From assembly GCF_029814935.1 (NCBI RefSeq), contig NZ_CP104582.1:3968001-4032000 (forward strand): a stretch of DNA of 64,000 nt, written 5' to 3'. A program made the translations under genes and the position numbers. This document shows positions 30,044-38,906 of the stretch, one piece after another (position 1 is the first letter of the stretch; each line of letters opens with the position of its first letter). Source of the DNA: Pseudomonas sp. GD03919. Lineage in GTDB: Bacteria > Pseudomonadota > Gammaproteobacteria > Pseudomonadales > Pseudomonadaceae. The notes under the pieces were generated by a model. That model had not been told where the DNA came from. It saw only the letters and a list, made by a program, of their open reading frames with translations, and made no database searches.

Positions 30044-30102
30044 GAATATCCCCCATCCATTCAACGTCACTCCCGCAAACGCGAGAGCCTGAGTGGGGGC
30101 GC

Positions 30103-30136
30103 CGCCTGTATGCCCATCTGCATGGGCATACAGGCG
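30103..30136. terminator. Strong bidirectional terminator between the lipoprotein gene and hldE
   Basis: A perfect 15-bp stem, CGCCTGTATGCCCAT at 30103-30117 with its complement at 30122-30136, has a CTGC loop and is followed by CTTT. It lies between two converging genes. Confidence 0.8.
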
Positions 30137-30224
30137 CTTTCAGTGTGCGCCCGAAGGATTCTCTGCTGCCAACTGACAGACATTGCGTACACCAGAGCCA
30201 ACGGACGATGCCATACGCAATGCG

Positions 30225-31646
30225 TTACTTGCTGCGGATCTTCTCGACGATGGCGGTGGTGGAGCTGTTCTCCACCAGCCCAAGCACGCGCACTTCGCCG
30301 CCATAGGCCTGAACGATATCGGCGCCGACGACCTGGTCAACGCCGTAATCGCCCCCCTTGACCAGCACATCCGGCTGCACCTGCTTGAGCAGGCGCTCGG
30401 GCGTGTCCTCACTGAAGCTCACCACCCAGTCCACCGCACCGAGGCCAGCGAGCACCGCCATACGGCGGTCGACGGCATTGATCGGTCGCCCCGGGCCTTT
30501 CAGGCGACTGACCGAGGCATCGTCATTAACCGCCACGATCAGGCGGTCGCCCTGCGCGCGGGCCTGTTCCAGATAGGTCACGTGGCCGGCATGCAGAATA
30601 TCGAAGCAGCCATTGGTGAAGACGATCTTCTCGCCATGGGCACGGGCATCCTCGATGGCGATCAGCAGTTGATCGAGGCTCAACACGCCACGTTCGGAAC
30701 CTTCCTCACGCTGCACGGCACGACGCAACTCCGGCGCACTGATGGCAGCCGTGCCGAGCTTGCCGACGACGATGCCGGCGGCCAGGTTGGCCAGGGCCAC
30801 CGCCTGCGGCAGCTCCTCGCCGGCGGCGATGGAGGCGGCCAGGGTGGAGATCACCGTGTCGCCGGCGCCGGTGACATCGAACACCTCGCGCGCGCGCGCC
30901 GGCAGGTGCAGCGGCGCGTGCTCCGGGCGCAGCAGGGTCATGCCGTGCTCGCCGCGGGTCACCAACAGCGCGCCCAGCTCCAGCTCGCGCATCAATTTGG
31001 CGCCCTTGCTGACCAGCTCGGCCTCGTCCTTGCAGCCGCCGACAATGGTCTCAAACTCGTGCAGATTGGGGGTGATCAGGCTGGCGCCGCGGTAGATGGA
31101 GAAATCCTTGCCCTTGGGGTCGGCCAGCACCGGGATGCCCCTGGCGCGCGCGGCCTGGATCAGCACCTGGTGGTTCTGCAGCGCGCCCTTGCCGTAGTCG
31201 GACAGCACCAGCACCTTGACCCCGGCGAGCAGCGCCTCGACCTGGCGGGCCAGGGCCTGGGTGTCGGTGGCGAAGGGTTCTTCGAAATCCATGCGCAGCA
31301 GTTGCTGGTGGCGGCTCATGACCCGCAGTTTGACAATGGTCGGCTGCTCGTCGCGGCGCTGGAAGTACGCCTCGACGTCGGCGGCGGCCAGACTGTCGGC
31401 CAGGCTGTCGGCAGCCTCGTCCTCGCCGGTGACGCCGACCAGCAGGGCCGGCGCGCCGAGCGCGGCGATGTTCAGCGCGACGTTGGCCGCGCCGCCCGGG
31501 CGATCCTCGATCTGCTCCACGCGCACCACCGGCACCGGCGCCTCCGGCGAGATGCGCGAGGTACCGCCATGCCAGTAGCGGTCGAGCATGACGTCGCCCA
31601 CCACCAGGACGGGGGCTTGATCGTAACGGGGCAGGGTCAGCTTCAT
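30225..31646 (-). CDS. hldE: Bifunctional heptose 7-phosphate kinase / heptose 1-phosphate adenylyltransferase
   Basis: A 473-residue two-domain enzyme making ADP-heptose for the LPS inner core. The N-terminal ribokinase-type domain (to about residue 320) has the [20 protein letters not shown] start and the DVTGAGDT anion-hole motif. The C-terminal nucleotidyltransferase has [17 protein letters not shown] with the HxGH signature. The ATG at 31646 ([14 protein letters not shown]) gives the family length. It lies 98 bases downstream of msbA in the same direction and is probably co-transcribed. Confidence 0.96.
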   Translation of the reverse strand: MKLTLPRYDQAPVLVVGDVMLDRYWHGGTSRISPEAPVPVVRVEQIEDRPGGAANVALNIAALGAPALLVGVTGEDEAADSLADSLAAADVEAYFQRRDEQPTIVKLRVMSRHQQLLRMDFEEPFATDTQALARQVEALLAGVKVLVLSDYGKGALQNHQVLIQAARARGIPVLADPKGKDFSIYRGASLITPNLHEFETIVGGCKDEAELVSKGAKLMRELELGALLVTRGEHGMTLLRPEHAPLHLPARAREVFDVTGAGDTVISTLAASIAAGEELPQAVALANLAAGIVVGKLGTAAISAPELRRAVQREEGSERGVLSLDQLLIAIEDARAHGEKIVFTNGCFDILHAGHVTYLEQARAQGDRLIVAVNDDASVSRLKGPGRPINAVDRRMAVLAGLGAVDWVVSFSEDTPERLLKQVQPDVLVKGGDYGVDQVVGADIVQAYGGEVRVLGLVENSSTTAIVEKIRSK

Positions 31647-31744
31647 GGTGGCTCCGAGGGCGGCAAAATCATCGCGGATCATAGCATAGCGGCGAAGACG
31701 GCCCAGGCAACGGGCCGCCGCTCGCCGATGTTTAGCGCAGCGCC

Positions 31745-33577
31745 TCAGGCATCCTGCACGCAATCGACTGGCTCGCCATCCTCCTCGAACTGACGGGCGT
31801 GCAGGCGCGCATAGTAGCCATTGCGCGCCAGCAGCTCGGCGTGGCTACCGCGCTCGACGATCTGCCCCTGGTCCATCACCAGGATCAGGTCGGCCTTCTC
31901 GATGGTGGACAGACGGTGGGCGATCACCAGGGTGGTGCGCCCCTGCATCACCTTATCCAGCGCGGCCTGGATATGCCGCTCGGACTCGGTATCGAGTGCC
32001 GAGGTGGCCTCGTCGAGCACCAGCAGCGGCGCGTCCTTGAGCAAGGCGCGGGCGATGGCCAGGCGCTGGCGCTGACCGCCGGAAAGCAGCACGCCGTTCT
32101 CGCCGACCAGGGTGTCGTAGCCCTGCGGCATTTTCTCGATGAACTCGGCAGCGTAGGCATCGGCGGCGGCCTGCTTGACCGCCTCCAGCGGCGCGCCGGC
32201 CAGGTCGCCATAGGCGATGTTGTTGCGCACCGTGTCGTTGAACAGGGTGACGTGCTGGGTCACCAGAGCGATATGCCGGCGCAGGTTGCGCAGGCTGTAG
32301 TCCTCGACATCGACCCCGTCGAGGAGGATCTGCCCCTGCTCATGGTGGTAGAAGCGCGGAATCAGGTTGGCCAGGGTCGACTTGCCGCTGCCGGAGCGCC
32401 CCACCAGGGCGATCATCTGCCCCGGCTCGGCCGTGAAACTGACGTCGACGAGCACGGCCTTTTCGCTGCCGGGGTAGCTGAAGCTCAGGTTGCGCACCTC
32501 GAGACGGCCACCGACGCGCTCGCACTCGACACTGCCGCGATCCACCTCGGGCGCCTCGTCGAGCTGCTGGAAGATGCTCTCGGCGCCGGCCAGGCCCTTC
32601 TGGATGGTCGAGCTGACCTCCGAAAGCTGACGGATCGGCTTGGGCAGCAGGCCGGCCAGGGTGATGTAGGCCACCAGATCGCCGGCCGAGGCATCGCCGC
32701 GCATGAACAGCACCAGGAACATCAGCACCGCCATGGCGCTGTAGATCACCAGTTGCAGCATCGGCGTGTAGATGGCACCGGTCTTGGTCATGCGCAACTG
32801 CTTGCGGGTGTTGTCGCTGGAGGCGAAGCGAAAGCGCTGCGACTCGTAGGGCTCGCCACCGAAGCTGCGCACCACGCGATAACCCTGGATCGTCTCGGAG
32901 GCGACGTGAGTGACGTCGCCCATGGCCACCTGGATCTTCTTGCTCTGCTTGCGAAATTTCTTGCTGGCGCTGCTGACCATCAGGCCGATCACCGGCAGGA
33001 TCGCCAGCATCACCAGGGTCAGCTTCCAGTTCATCAGCAGCAGGGTGGTGAACAGGAACACCACTGTCATGCCTTCGCGGATCACCACCTTGATCGCGTC
33101 GGTGGCCGCGCCGGTGACCATGGTCACGTTGAAGGTGATGCGCGAGATCAGATGCCCGGAGTTGTGGTTGTCGAAGTAGCGGTTGGGCAGCACCAGCAAC
33201 TTGTCGAACAACTCCACGCGCAGGTCATGCACCAGCCCTAGGGAGACCTTGGCCAGGAAATAGTTGCCCAGGTAGGAGCCGATGCCCTGCCACAGCGCGA
33301 TCAGCACGATCAGCAGCGGCACCGTCTGCAGCAGCTTCAAGTGGGCGAGGAAGGGAATCTCCGACAGGTAGGGGACGCTGGCGAAGAAGCTGGCCTCGGG
33401 ATTCGACAGACCGTCGACGAAGTACTTGAGGACGTAACCCAGCATGGGCTGGGTTGAGGCGAAGATGACGAAGCCGACGATGCTGAGCATGAAGAAGCCG
33501 ATATAGGGCTTCACATAACCCAGCAGACGGAAGTAGACCTTCAGGCTGGAGGGCTCGGACTGATCGTTGCGACTCAT
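31745..33577 (-). CDS. msbA: Lipid A-core flippase MsbA
   Basis: A 610-residue ABC transporter half-molecule that flips core-lipid A across the inner membrane as a homodimer. Six membrane segments fill roughly residues 20-320. The nucleotide-binding domain has Walker A (GRSGSGKST), signature [14 protein letters not shown], Walker B ([12 protein letters not shown]) and the H-loop (VIAHRLSTI). It is divergent from the kinase-waaL unit and heads the msbA-hldE pair. Confidence 0.95.
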   Translation of the reverse strand: MSRNDQSEPSSLKVYFRLLGYVKPYIGFFMLSIVGFVIFASTQPMLGYVLKYFVDGLSNPEASFFASVPYLSEIPFLAHLKLLQTVPLLIVLIALWQGIGSYLGNYFLAKVSLGLVHDLRVELFDKLLVLPNRYFDNHNSGHLISRITFNVTMVTGAATDAIKVVIREGMTVVFLFTTLLLMNWKLTLVMLAILPVIGLMVSSASKKFRKQSKKIQVAMGDVTHVASETIQGYRVVRSFGGEPYESQRFRFASSDNTRKQLRMTKTGAIYTPMLQLVIYSAMAVLMFLVLFMRGDASAGDLVAYITLAGLLPKPIRQLSEVSSTIQKGLAGAESIFQQLDEAPEVDRGSVECERVGGRLEVRNLSFSYPGSEKAVLVDVSFTAEPGQMIALVGRSGSGKSTLANLIPRFYHHEQGQILLDGVDVEDYSLRNLRRHIALVTQHVTLFNDTVRNNIAYGDLAGAPLEAVKQAAADAYAAEFIEKMPQGYDTLVGENGVLLSGGQRQRLAIARALLKDAPLLVLDEATSALDTESERHIQAALDKVMQGRTTLVIAHRLSTIEKADLILVMDQGQIVERGSHAELLARNGYYARLHARQFEEDGEPVDCVQDA

Positions 33578-33687
33578 AGGCTCTGCGCTCTAAAAGGGGG
33601 GCGGGAGTGTAACACAGGGCCTTTTTTCCTCTTTCAACAGGATGACTGAGTTAATATACGCGGCCTTCACACGAGACCCATTGATTG

Positions 33688-34338
33688 ATGCAAGCCCTGG
33701 ATCACGACGCTTACCTTAGATTGAGCGCTGACGCCAAAGTCCTGGAGGCCGACCGCTACGGTGACAAGGTACTGCGCCTCGCCGATGGCAACTTTCTTAA
33801 ACTGTTTCGCCGTAAGCGCCTGCTTTCCTCGGCCCTATACTATCCCTACGCCCAACGCTTCGCTGATAACGCCAAGCTACTGCAAACACATGGCATCCCC
33901 TGCCCCAAGGTGCTTGCAGTTTATCGGGTGAGTGCCCTGGCGCGAGATGTCGTGCATTACCAACCGCTCCCCGGGGAAACCTTGCGTCAGCTCTACCTGC
34001 ATCACGCCGACAGCGCCGACCGGCACCTCAAGGAACAGCTGGGAGCCTTTATCGCCACTCTGCACGACCGGGGGGTTTACTTTCGTTCCCTGCACCTTGG
34101 CAATATCGTGGTGACCCCTGACAACACTCTGGGTTTGATTGACATCTCCGACCTGAAAGGCCAGACAAAGCCCTTGGGTCGACACAAACGCCTGAGGAAT
34201 TTTCGCCACATGCTGCGCTACACCGAAGATCGACGCTGGTTACTGAATGATGCCGGGCAGGCTTTTTGGAATGCCTATATTGCCGCCAGCACACACCCGG
34301 CAGCGCTGGCCTTGGCCAACCAACGAAAAACACTTTGA
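33688..34338 (+). CDS. LPS-core-associated protein kinase-like protein (PA4998-type)
   Basis: A 216-residue member of the lipopolysaccharide kinase/RIO-like fold. A lysine in FLKLFRR, the loop FRSLHLGNIVV and the DFG-equivalent LIDISDL are visible, but the usual catalytic-loop Asp of HxDxxxxN is replaced (HLGN), so its activity is uncertain. It lies between msbA and waaL, as PA4998 does in P. aeruginosa, and its stop is 12 bases before waaL. The ATG at 33688 is preferred over the overlapping TTG at 33685. GC content appears lower than in flanking genes. Confidence 0.7.
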   Translation: MQALDHDAYLRLSADAKVLEADRYGDKVLRLADGNFLKLFRRKRLLSSALYYPYAQRFADNAKLLQTHGIPCPKVLAVYRVSALARDVVHYQPLPGETLRQLYLHHADSADRHLKEQLGAFIATLHDRGVYFRSLHLGNIVVTPDNTLGLIDISDLKGQTKPLGRHKRLRNFRHMLRYTEDRRWLLNDAGQAFWNAYIAASTHPAALALANQRKTL

Positions 34339-34350
34339 CCTGAGAACTCC

Positions 34351-35553
34351 GTGACTGCACTCCTCGCTTTTGGCAATCGCCTGACCAAGACCTCTACCTG
34401 GCTGGTTCAATACATTCTGCCCACTGGCTGGTTCGCGCTGCTCACCGGAATGTTCTGGATAGGGGACAGGGCGCTCTACCACAAATTGTATTACCTCCTG
34501 CTGGCCGCCCCAACGCTGCTCGCCCTGCTCGGCCGCCCCCGAGATATCAAGGATCTGTTCACGTCCCCGCTGATCGCCGCATTCTTTCTATTCGGCCTGT
34601 ACACAGCCATTAGTCTTGCCTGGTCCAGCACCGACGACGCCTTCGGCTCACTGGTCAAAAGACCCATATACGTGCTGTTCCTGTTCTTCTCTGCAGCCCT
34701 GCTGGCACAACAAGCGCCGCAGCGACTGCTTTTCAGCCTCAAAGCCAGCGCCATTTTCGCCAGCCTGGCCGGCGCAGCAACCCTAGGCTTCTATCTGTAT
34801 AACGGTGGGGCAGGACGCCTGTCTGGCTATGGTGCCCTATACAATCCCTTGCTCAGTTCGCACGTCTATGGCTTCTTCGCTGCGCTATGGGCCGGTTACT
34901 GGTTCAACGGCAAGAGTGTGTTCAACCCACTGGCACTGATCTCGCTAAGCATATTAGCGGTCCTGCTTCTGGAGACGGGGTCGCGAACCCCAATCATGGC
35001 CCTGACTGCTTGCCTGCTATGGCTGGTAATCGCCCACTGGAACAGGCGCAGCCTTATCGCACTGGCCGCCGTCGCAGTGGTCGGCATCCTGCTCATCAAT
35101 CTCTACCCCGACGAACTCACCAGCAGAGGGCTATCGTCTCGCCCGGAAATCTGGGGCAAGGCCTGGCTGCAAATCCTCGAGGCCCCCTGGCTAGGCCAGG
35201 GTTATGACGCCCCCCTGAGCATCTGGATCACAACGCACAACTACGCGATGGCGGACCCGCACAACATGCTGCTGGCCGTCCTCTACTACGGTGGTGCCGT
35301 GGGTTTGGCACTCTGGCTCTCACTGTATGCAGTTGCCTTTATATTTGCCTGGCGCAACCGCAAAGAGCCCTCGGTGATGATCTGCTCAGGATTATTGGTC
35401 TTTGGTTTGGCGGCCAGCATGACCGAGGGCGGCGCTTTTCTCTCGCGCCCCAAGGAGCATTGGTTCCTAATCTGGATCCCCATGGCTCTACTGACTGCCA
35501 CCTGGTTCATCTGCAGAGGTAAGGAGCAGGCCCGTGAAATGGAAGGAACTTGA
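34351..35553 (+). CDS. waaL: O-antigen ligase-like membrane protein
   Basis: A 400-residue polytopic inner-membrane protein with about ten to twelve hydrophobic segments. It would join polymerised O-antigen (or another glycan) to the lipid A-core on the periplasmic side. The large periplasmic loop contains the conserved arginine and histidine region (SSRPEIWGKAWLQI, ITTHNYAMADPHNMLLA) of the Wzy_C/O-antigen ligase family. It starts with GTG at 34351. Ligases diverge strongly, so the name rests on topology, motifs and position (PA4999). Confidence 0.83.
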   Translation: MTALLAFGNRLTKTSTWLVQYILPTGWFALLTGMFWIGDRALYHKLYYLLLAAPTLLALLGRPRDIKDLFTSPLIAAFFLFGLYTAISLAWSSTDDAFGSLVKRPIYVLFLFFSAALLAQQAPQRLLFSLKASAIFASLAGAATLGFYLYNGGAGRLSGYGALYNPLLSSHVYGFFAALWAGYWFNGKSVFNPLALISLSILAVLLLETGSRTPIMALTACLLWLVIAHWNRRSLIALAAVAVVGILLINLYPDELTSRGLSSRPEIWGKAWLQILEAPWLGQGYDAPLSIWITTHNYAMADPHNMLLAVLYYGGAVGLALWLSLYAVAFIFAWRNRKEPSVMICSGLLVFGLAASMTEGGAFLSRPKEHWFLIWIPMALLTATWFICRGKEQAREMEGT

Positions 35554-36163
35554 GCAGCGCATCAGGAAAGCCTGGAAACGCTGGCGGAAAGGCCCAAAGC
35601 AACCCCGTTTCTACCGGCCGCAAATCCGTTTTCGCCAGCGCTACCCCCAATATCAGATAGGCCTCGGCAGCTATGGCCTACCACTGGTTCACGACTGGGA
35701 CGAAGGCAGCACACTCAAGATCGGCAATTTTTGCTCAATTGCCGACAACGTACAAATATTCCTCGGTGGCCACCATCGCATCGACTGGGTCAGCTGCTAC
35801 CCATTTCCGGCCTACCTTCCGGAAGCCGCCCATATTACCGAGTACGGCGGGACTCGCGGCGACGTGATTATCGGCAGCGATGTCTGGCTTTGCGCGAACT
35901 GTACGATTCTCTCAGGCGTCACAGTAGGCCACGGGGCGGTGGTTGCCAGCGGTGCAGTCGTCAGCCGCGATGTTCCGCCCTACTCTGTAGTCGCTGGCAA
36001 TCCAGCCAGGCACGTGCGCTGGCGCTTCGATGAGAAAACCCGAAACGAACTGCTCGACTGCGCGTGGTGGAACTGGCCCGAAGCAGAAATAAGGCAAACT
36101 GTCGAAAAACTGTGCAGCAGCGACATACAAGGTTTCCTCGCTTATGCCCGCTCCCGTCAGTGA
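35534..36163 (+). CDS. Hexapeptide-repeat O-acetyltransferase (CatB/XAT type)
   Basis: A 209-residue left-handed beta-helix acetyltransferase. Hexapeptide repeats run from about residue 55 to 165 (IGNFCSIADNVQIFLGG, DVIIGSDVWLCANCTILSGVTVGHGAVVASGAVV), with the xenobiotic-acetyltransferase style histidine in GGHHRIDW. The N-terminus is very basic (about a dozen Lys/Arg in the first 35 residues). It starts with GTG at 35534, inside the waaL 3' end (20-base overlap) and with AAGGAG upstream, so it is coupled to waaL. O-acetylation of core or O-antigen sugar is likely but inferred. Its last seven bases overlap the convergent glycosyltransferase gene. Confidence 0.83.
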   Translation: MKWKELEQRIRKAWKRWRKGPKQPRFYRPQIRFRQRYPQYQIGLGSYGLPLVHDWDEGSTLKIGNFCSIADNVQIFLGGHHRIDWVSCYPFPAYLPEAAHITEYGGTRGDVIIGSDVWLCANCTILSGVTVGHGAVVASGAVVSRDVPPYSVVAGNPARHVRWRFDEKTRNELLDCAWWNWPEAEIRQTVEKLCSSDIQGFLAYARSRQ

Positions 36164-37035
36164 GTAGGTGGCAGCATCCGCGCCAGGCCACGCAGCGTTT
36201 TCCAGCGCCAGAAGCGCGGCGGAATCTCGCGCAACAGGGCCCAGGCCAGGGCGCGGTCGCTGCGCGCGCACTTGAGCAGCATCGAGTTGCGAAAACGTGC
36301 GCAGACCTCCGGGTAGGCCGGGTGGTCGCTGAAACGGGCATAGGTCTTCAGCACGTTGTCGACCATGAAGCGGTAGTTCTTGTAGGTGTTGCTGTCATGC
36401 ACCCGGTAGAGCGCCAGGGGCTCGCCGAGAATATCGATGAAGTAGCCGGCATGGGTGATCTTCAGCTCGATCATCAGGTCCTCGAGACGCACCTCGGGCT
36501 CGAAGCCGCCGACCCGCTCCAGCGCCTCACGACGGAACAGCAAGGTGGGCGCCGGCGCGCCCGGCTTGCGGTCCATGAACACATCCTCGAAGTCCAGCCG
36601 CCGCAGCGGCAGCGCGCGCGGCTTGGCGCCGGGCCTGCCGTCGGCGTCGATGGTCTGGATAGCGCCAGCGCAAATGCCCACTTCAGGCTTGTCGGCCATA
36701 TAGGCCACCTGGGTGGCGATACGCTGCGGCAACATGATGTCGTCGGAGCCGAAGGGGGCGATCAGTCTGCCCCTGGCCCGCTCGATGGTCTCGTTCAGGG
36801 TGCGCGAGAGGCCCTTGTTGGCCTGCACGCGAAAGTCGAATCCATGCACCTTCTGCAGCGCCTCGATGCGCGCCACGCTGTCGTCGCGGGAGCCGTCGTC
36901 CACCACCAGCAGCTCGATGTTCGGGTAGCTCTGCTGCAGCACGCTCTCGATGCTCGCCTGGATATAGGGGGCATGGTTGTATGAGGCGATGATCACACTG
37001 ACCAGCGGCTGCGAGGAATCACTTGTGGACGTCAT
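36157..37035 (-). CDS. Family 2 glycosyltransferase of LPS core (WapR-like position)
   Basis: A 292-residue GT-A enzyme. The N-terminal VSVIIASYNHAPYIQASIESVL, VVDDGS and the metal-binding region APFGSDDIMLPQRI are classic GT2 features. Its place between waaL and the ssg-like gene matches PA5000 (wapR), a rhamnosyltransferase that prepares the outer core for O-antigen ligation, but the donor sugar cannot be read from sequence. It is the last gene of the leftward unit that begins with the carbamoyltransferase, nine bases after the ssg-like stop. Confidence 0.78.
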   Translation of the reverse strand: MTSTSDSSQPLVSVIIASYNHAPYIQASIESVLQQSYPNIELLVVDDGSRDDSVARIEALQKVHGFDFRVQANKGLSRTLNETIERARGRLIAPFGSDDIMLPQRIATQVAYMADKPEVGICAGAIQTIDADGRPGAKPRALPLRRLDFEDVFMDRKPGAPAPTLLFRREALERVGGFEPEVRLEDLMIELKITHAGYFIDILGEPLALYRVHDSNTYKNYRFMVDNVLKTYARFSDHPAYPEVCARFRNSMLLKCARSDRALAWALLREIPPRFWRWKTLRGLARMLPPTH

Positions 37036-37044
37036 GGTGGCTAC

Positions 37045-38001
37045 TCAAAAGAAATTGAAGCGCGCGCGCAAGGCCTGCCAGGCGGAGACTTTGCCCGCCT
37101 CGGGCCAGGCTTGCTGCAACACGTCGAACAGGTGCTCGGCCAGGTGCACATGGCTCATATGCGCCTCGACGAAGCGGCGTCCCTGCTCGGCGATGGCCTC
37201 GGCCCGCACCGGATCGCCACGCAGCTCGGCGAGGTGCCTGCGCAACTCGTCGAGGTCGGAATACATCAGCAGGTGGACGCCATCCTGCAGGCCGATGGCC
37301 GCCTCCTCGCCACCCTGGCGCCAGGCCAGGAGCACGCAGCCGCAGGCCATCGCCTCGAAGTTCTTGGCCATGTACTCGCCGAGCCCGACATCGGCGCTGA
37401 CGAAGTAGCGGATGCGGTTGAGCATCTCGCGATAGGGCTGTCCCGGCGCGGTGCGCAGCAGCTGCAGCGGCTCTTGCGCCGCCAGCCGCTCCAGCAGTTC
37501 CTTGCGCTCGCCGTAAGCGGCGCTGGCGGTACGCCCGACGAAACCCAGCTCGATATCCCGCGCGCGCCCCTCGCAGTAGATGGTGCGCGGATCGTAGCCC
37601 TTGGCGAGAAAATGCACGTTGAACCCCTCGCCGCGCAGGCGTTCGGCGACGCTGGCGCCGGTCACCACGATGCGAGCGTTGGGCAGGGCGCGGTAGAAGC
37701 GACTGAAGCGCCCGCGCCAACGGGAAGCGGCCAGGTAGTTCTGGCAGGCGTCTTCCTCGTAGATCAACAGCCCGGGGATCTGCCGCAAGAAGGCGGTCTG
37801 GCGACGGATGTTCTTGAAGTGCAGGTCCAGCAACACGCGGTCATAACGCCCCAGATCGAGGCCGCGCAGATAGCGGCGCAGGTCGCGTTGCTCGTCCTTG
37901 CCGAGGATGCGCAGGTCGAGGTCGACCAGCTGCCCGAGCCGCTCATGGACGCAGGACAGATCCGGCTCGCGCCCCGCACTGCTGAGCGCCAGCACCTTCA
38001 T
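37045..38001 (-). CDS. Glycosyltransferase, Ssg-like (GT4/GT1 type)
   Basis: A 318-residue GT-B-like protein corresponding by position to PA5001 (ssg), needed for surface polysaccharide in pseudomonads. The C-terminal half carries the donor-binding pattern IRYFVSADVGLGEYMAKNFEAMACGCVLLA and HLLMYSDLDELRRHL. The N-terminal half lacks strong motifs. The ATG at 38001 overlaps the upstream GT2 stop by four bases, so they are coupled. Confidence 0.72.
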   Translation of the reverse strand: MKVLALSSAGREPDLSCVHERLGQLVDLDLRILGKDEQRDLRRYLRGLDLGRYDRVLLDLHFKNIRRQTAFLRQIPGLLIYEEDACQNYLAASRWRGRFSRFYRALPNARIVVTGASVAERLRGEGFNVHFLAKGYDPRTIYCEGRARDIELGFVGRTASAAYGERKELLERLAAQEPLQLLRTAPGQPYREMLNRIRYFVSADVGLGEYMAKNFEAMACGCVLLAWRQGGEEAAIGLQDGVHLLMYSDLDELRRHLAELRGDPVRAEAIAEQGRRFVEAHMSHVHLAEHLFDVLQQAWPEAGKVSAWQALRARFNFF

Positions 38002-38906
38002 GGGGTCCGGCTCAACCACAGGCGGATGGCCTTGCGGGTGTAGGACCACTTCAACGCCGCCCGCCAATCCGTGCGCAGCGCATCGCGATAGTAGCCGCGC
38101 GCCTGCTCGCGGTCGCCGGCCAACAGGCAGGTGCGGAACAGCGACAGGCAACGCTGGGCGCGGTAGGCGGGCTTGAGCGCTTGCAGGTCGGCCGGCAGCT
38201 GACGGAAGACCTCGTCCACCAGGGCCAGGCCGACGCGGCGTGCCGCCTCGGCGTTATGCCGCAGGCTGTCGGGATGCTTGTGGATGCGCGCCAGCATCAG
38301 GTCGAGCACCGCCACCCGAGGCTGGCTCAGGCAGTAGGCGAACACCGGGATGTCCTCGCTGTGCCGCAGGTGCTCGGGGTACGGCCGTTGCAGCAGCAAC
38401 TCGCGGCGGAACAGGCAGGCGCCGTGACTGAGGGCGATGCTCTTGTCCAGCAGGTAGCCCCGCAAGCGCGGCAAGACGTCGGCGGGAACGGCACTGGCAG
38501 GATGCTCGCGCTCGCGGCCATCGGGCTGCACCGCCACATGCCCGGCCAGCCACAGGTCCACCTCGGGCTGGGCGCGCAGGCGTTCGCAGAGGCCGGGCAG
38601 TACCCCGGGCGCCAGCTCGTCGTCGGCGTCGAGCAGCAGCACATAGCGCCCCCGCGCCAGTTGCACGCCCTTGTTGCGGGCCGCGGAGGGGCCGGCGTTG
38701 CCCTGGCGCACACCCTGGAAGGCGGCGCCATGACGCTGACTCAGGCTGGCGAACAGCGCCGGCGTGTCGTCGCTGGAGCCATCGTCCACCACCCAGAGTT
38801 CGACCTCGGGGGTGGCCTGGGACAGCACCGAGTCGACGGCGCGCGACAGCACGCCGGCATAGTTGTAACTGGGGATGACGACGCTAAGCAGCGGCTCAGC
38901 CGACAT
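37998..38906 (-). CDS. Family 2 glycosyltransferase
   Basis: A 302-residue GT2 enzyme: LLSVVIPSYNYAGVLSRAVDSVL, WVVDDGSSDDTPALF, and LLLDADDEL as the DxD metal site. I choose the ATG at 38906 (MSAEPLLSVV); an upstream in-frame start at 38927 would lengthen the overlap with the carbamoyltransferase from 11 to 32 bases. P. aeruginosa has PA5002-PA5004 (dnpA, an unnamed gene, wapH) in this interval as I recall; here one GT2 gene takes their place, pointing to a different outer-core linkage. Confidence 0.78.
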   Translation of the reverse strand: MSAEPLLSVVIPSYNYAGVLSRAVDSVLSQATPEVELWVVDDGSSDDTPALFASLSQRHGAAFQGVRQGNAGPSAARNKGVQLARGRYVLLLDADDELAPGVLPGLCERLRAQPEVDLWLAGHVAVQPDGREREHPASAVPADVLPRLRGYLLDKSIALSHGACLFRRELLLQRPYPEHLRHSEDIPVFAYCLSQPRVAVLDLMLARIHKHPDSLRHNAEAARRVGLALVDEVFRQLPADLQALKPAYRAQRCLSLFRTCLLAGDREQARGYYRDALRTDWRAALKWSYTRKAIRLWLSRTP

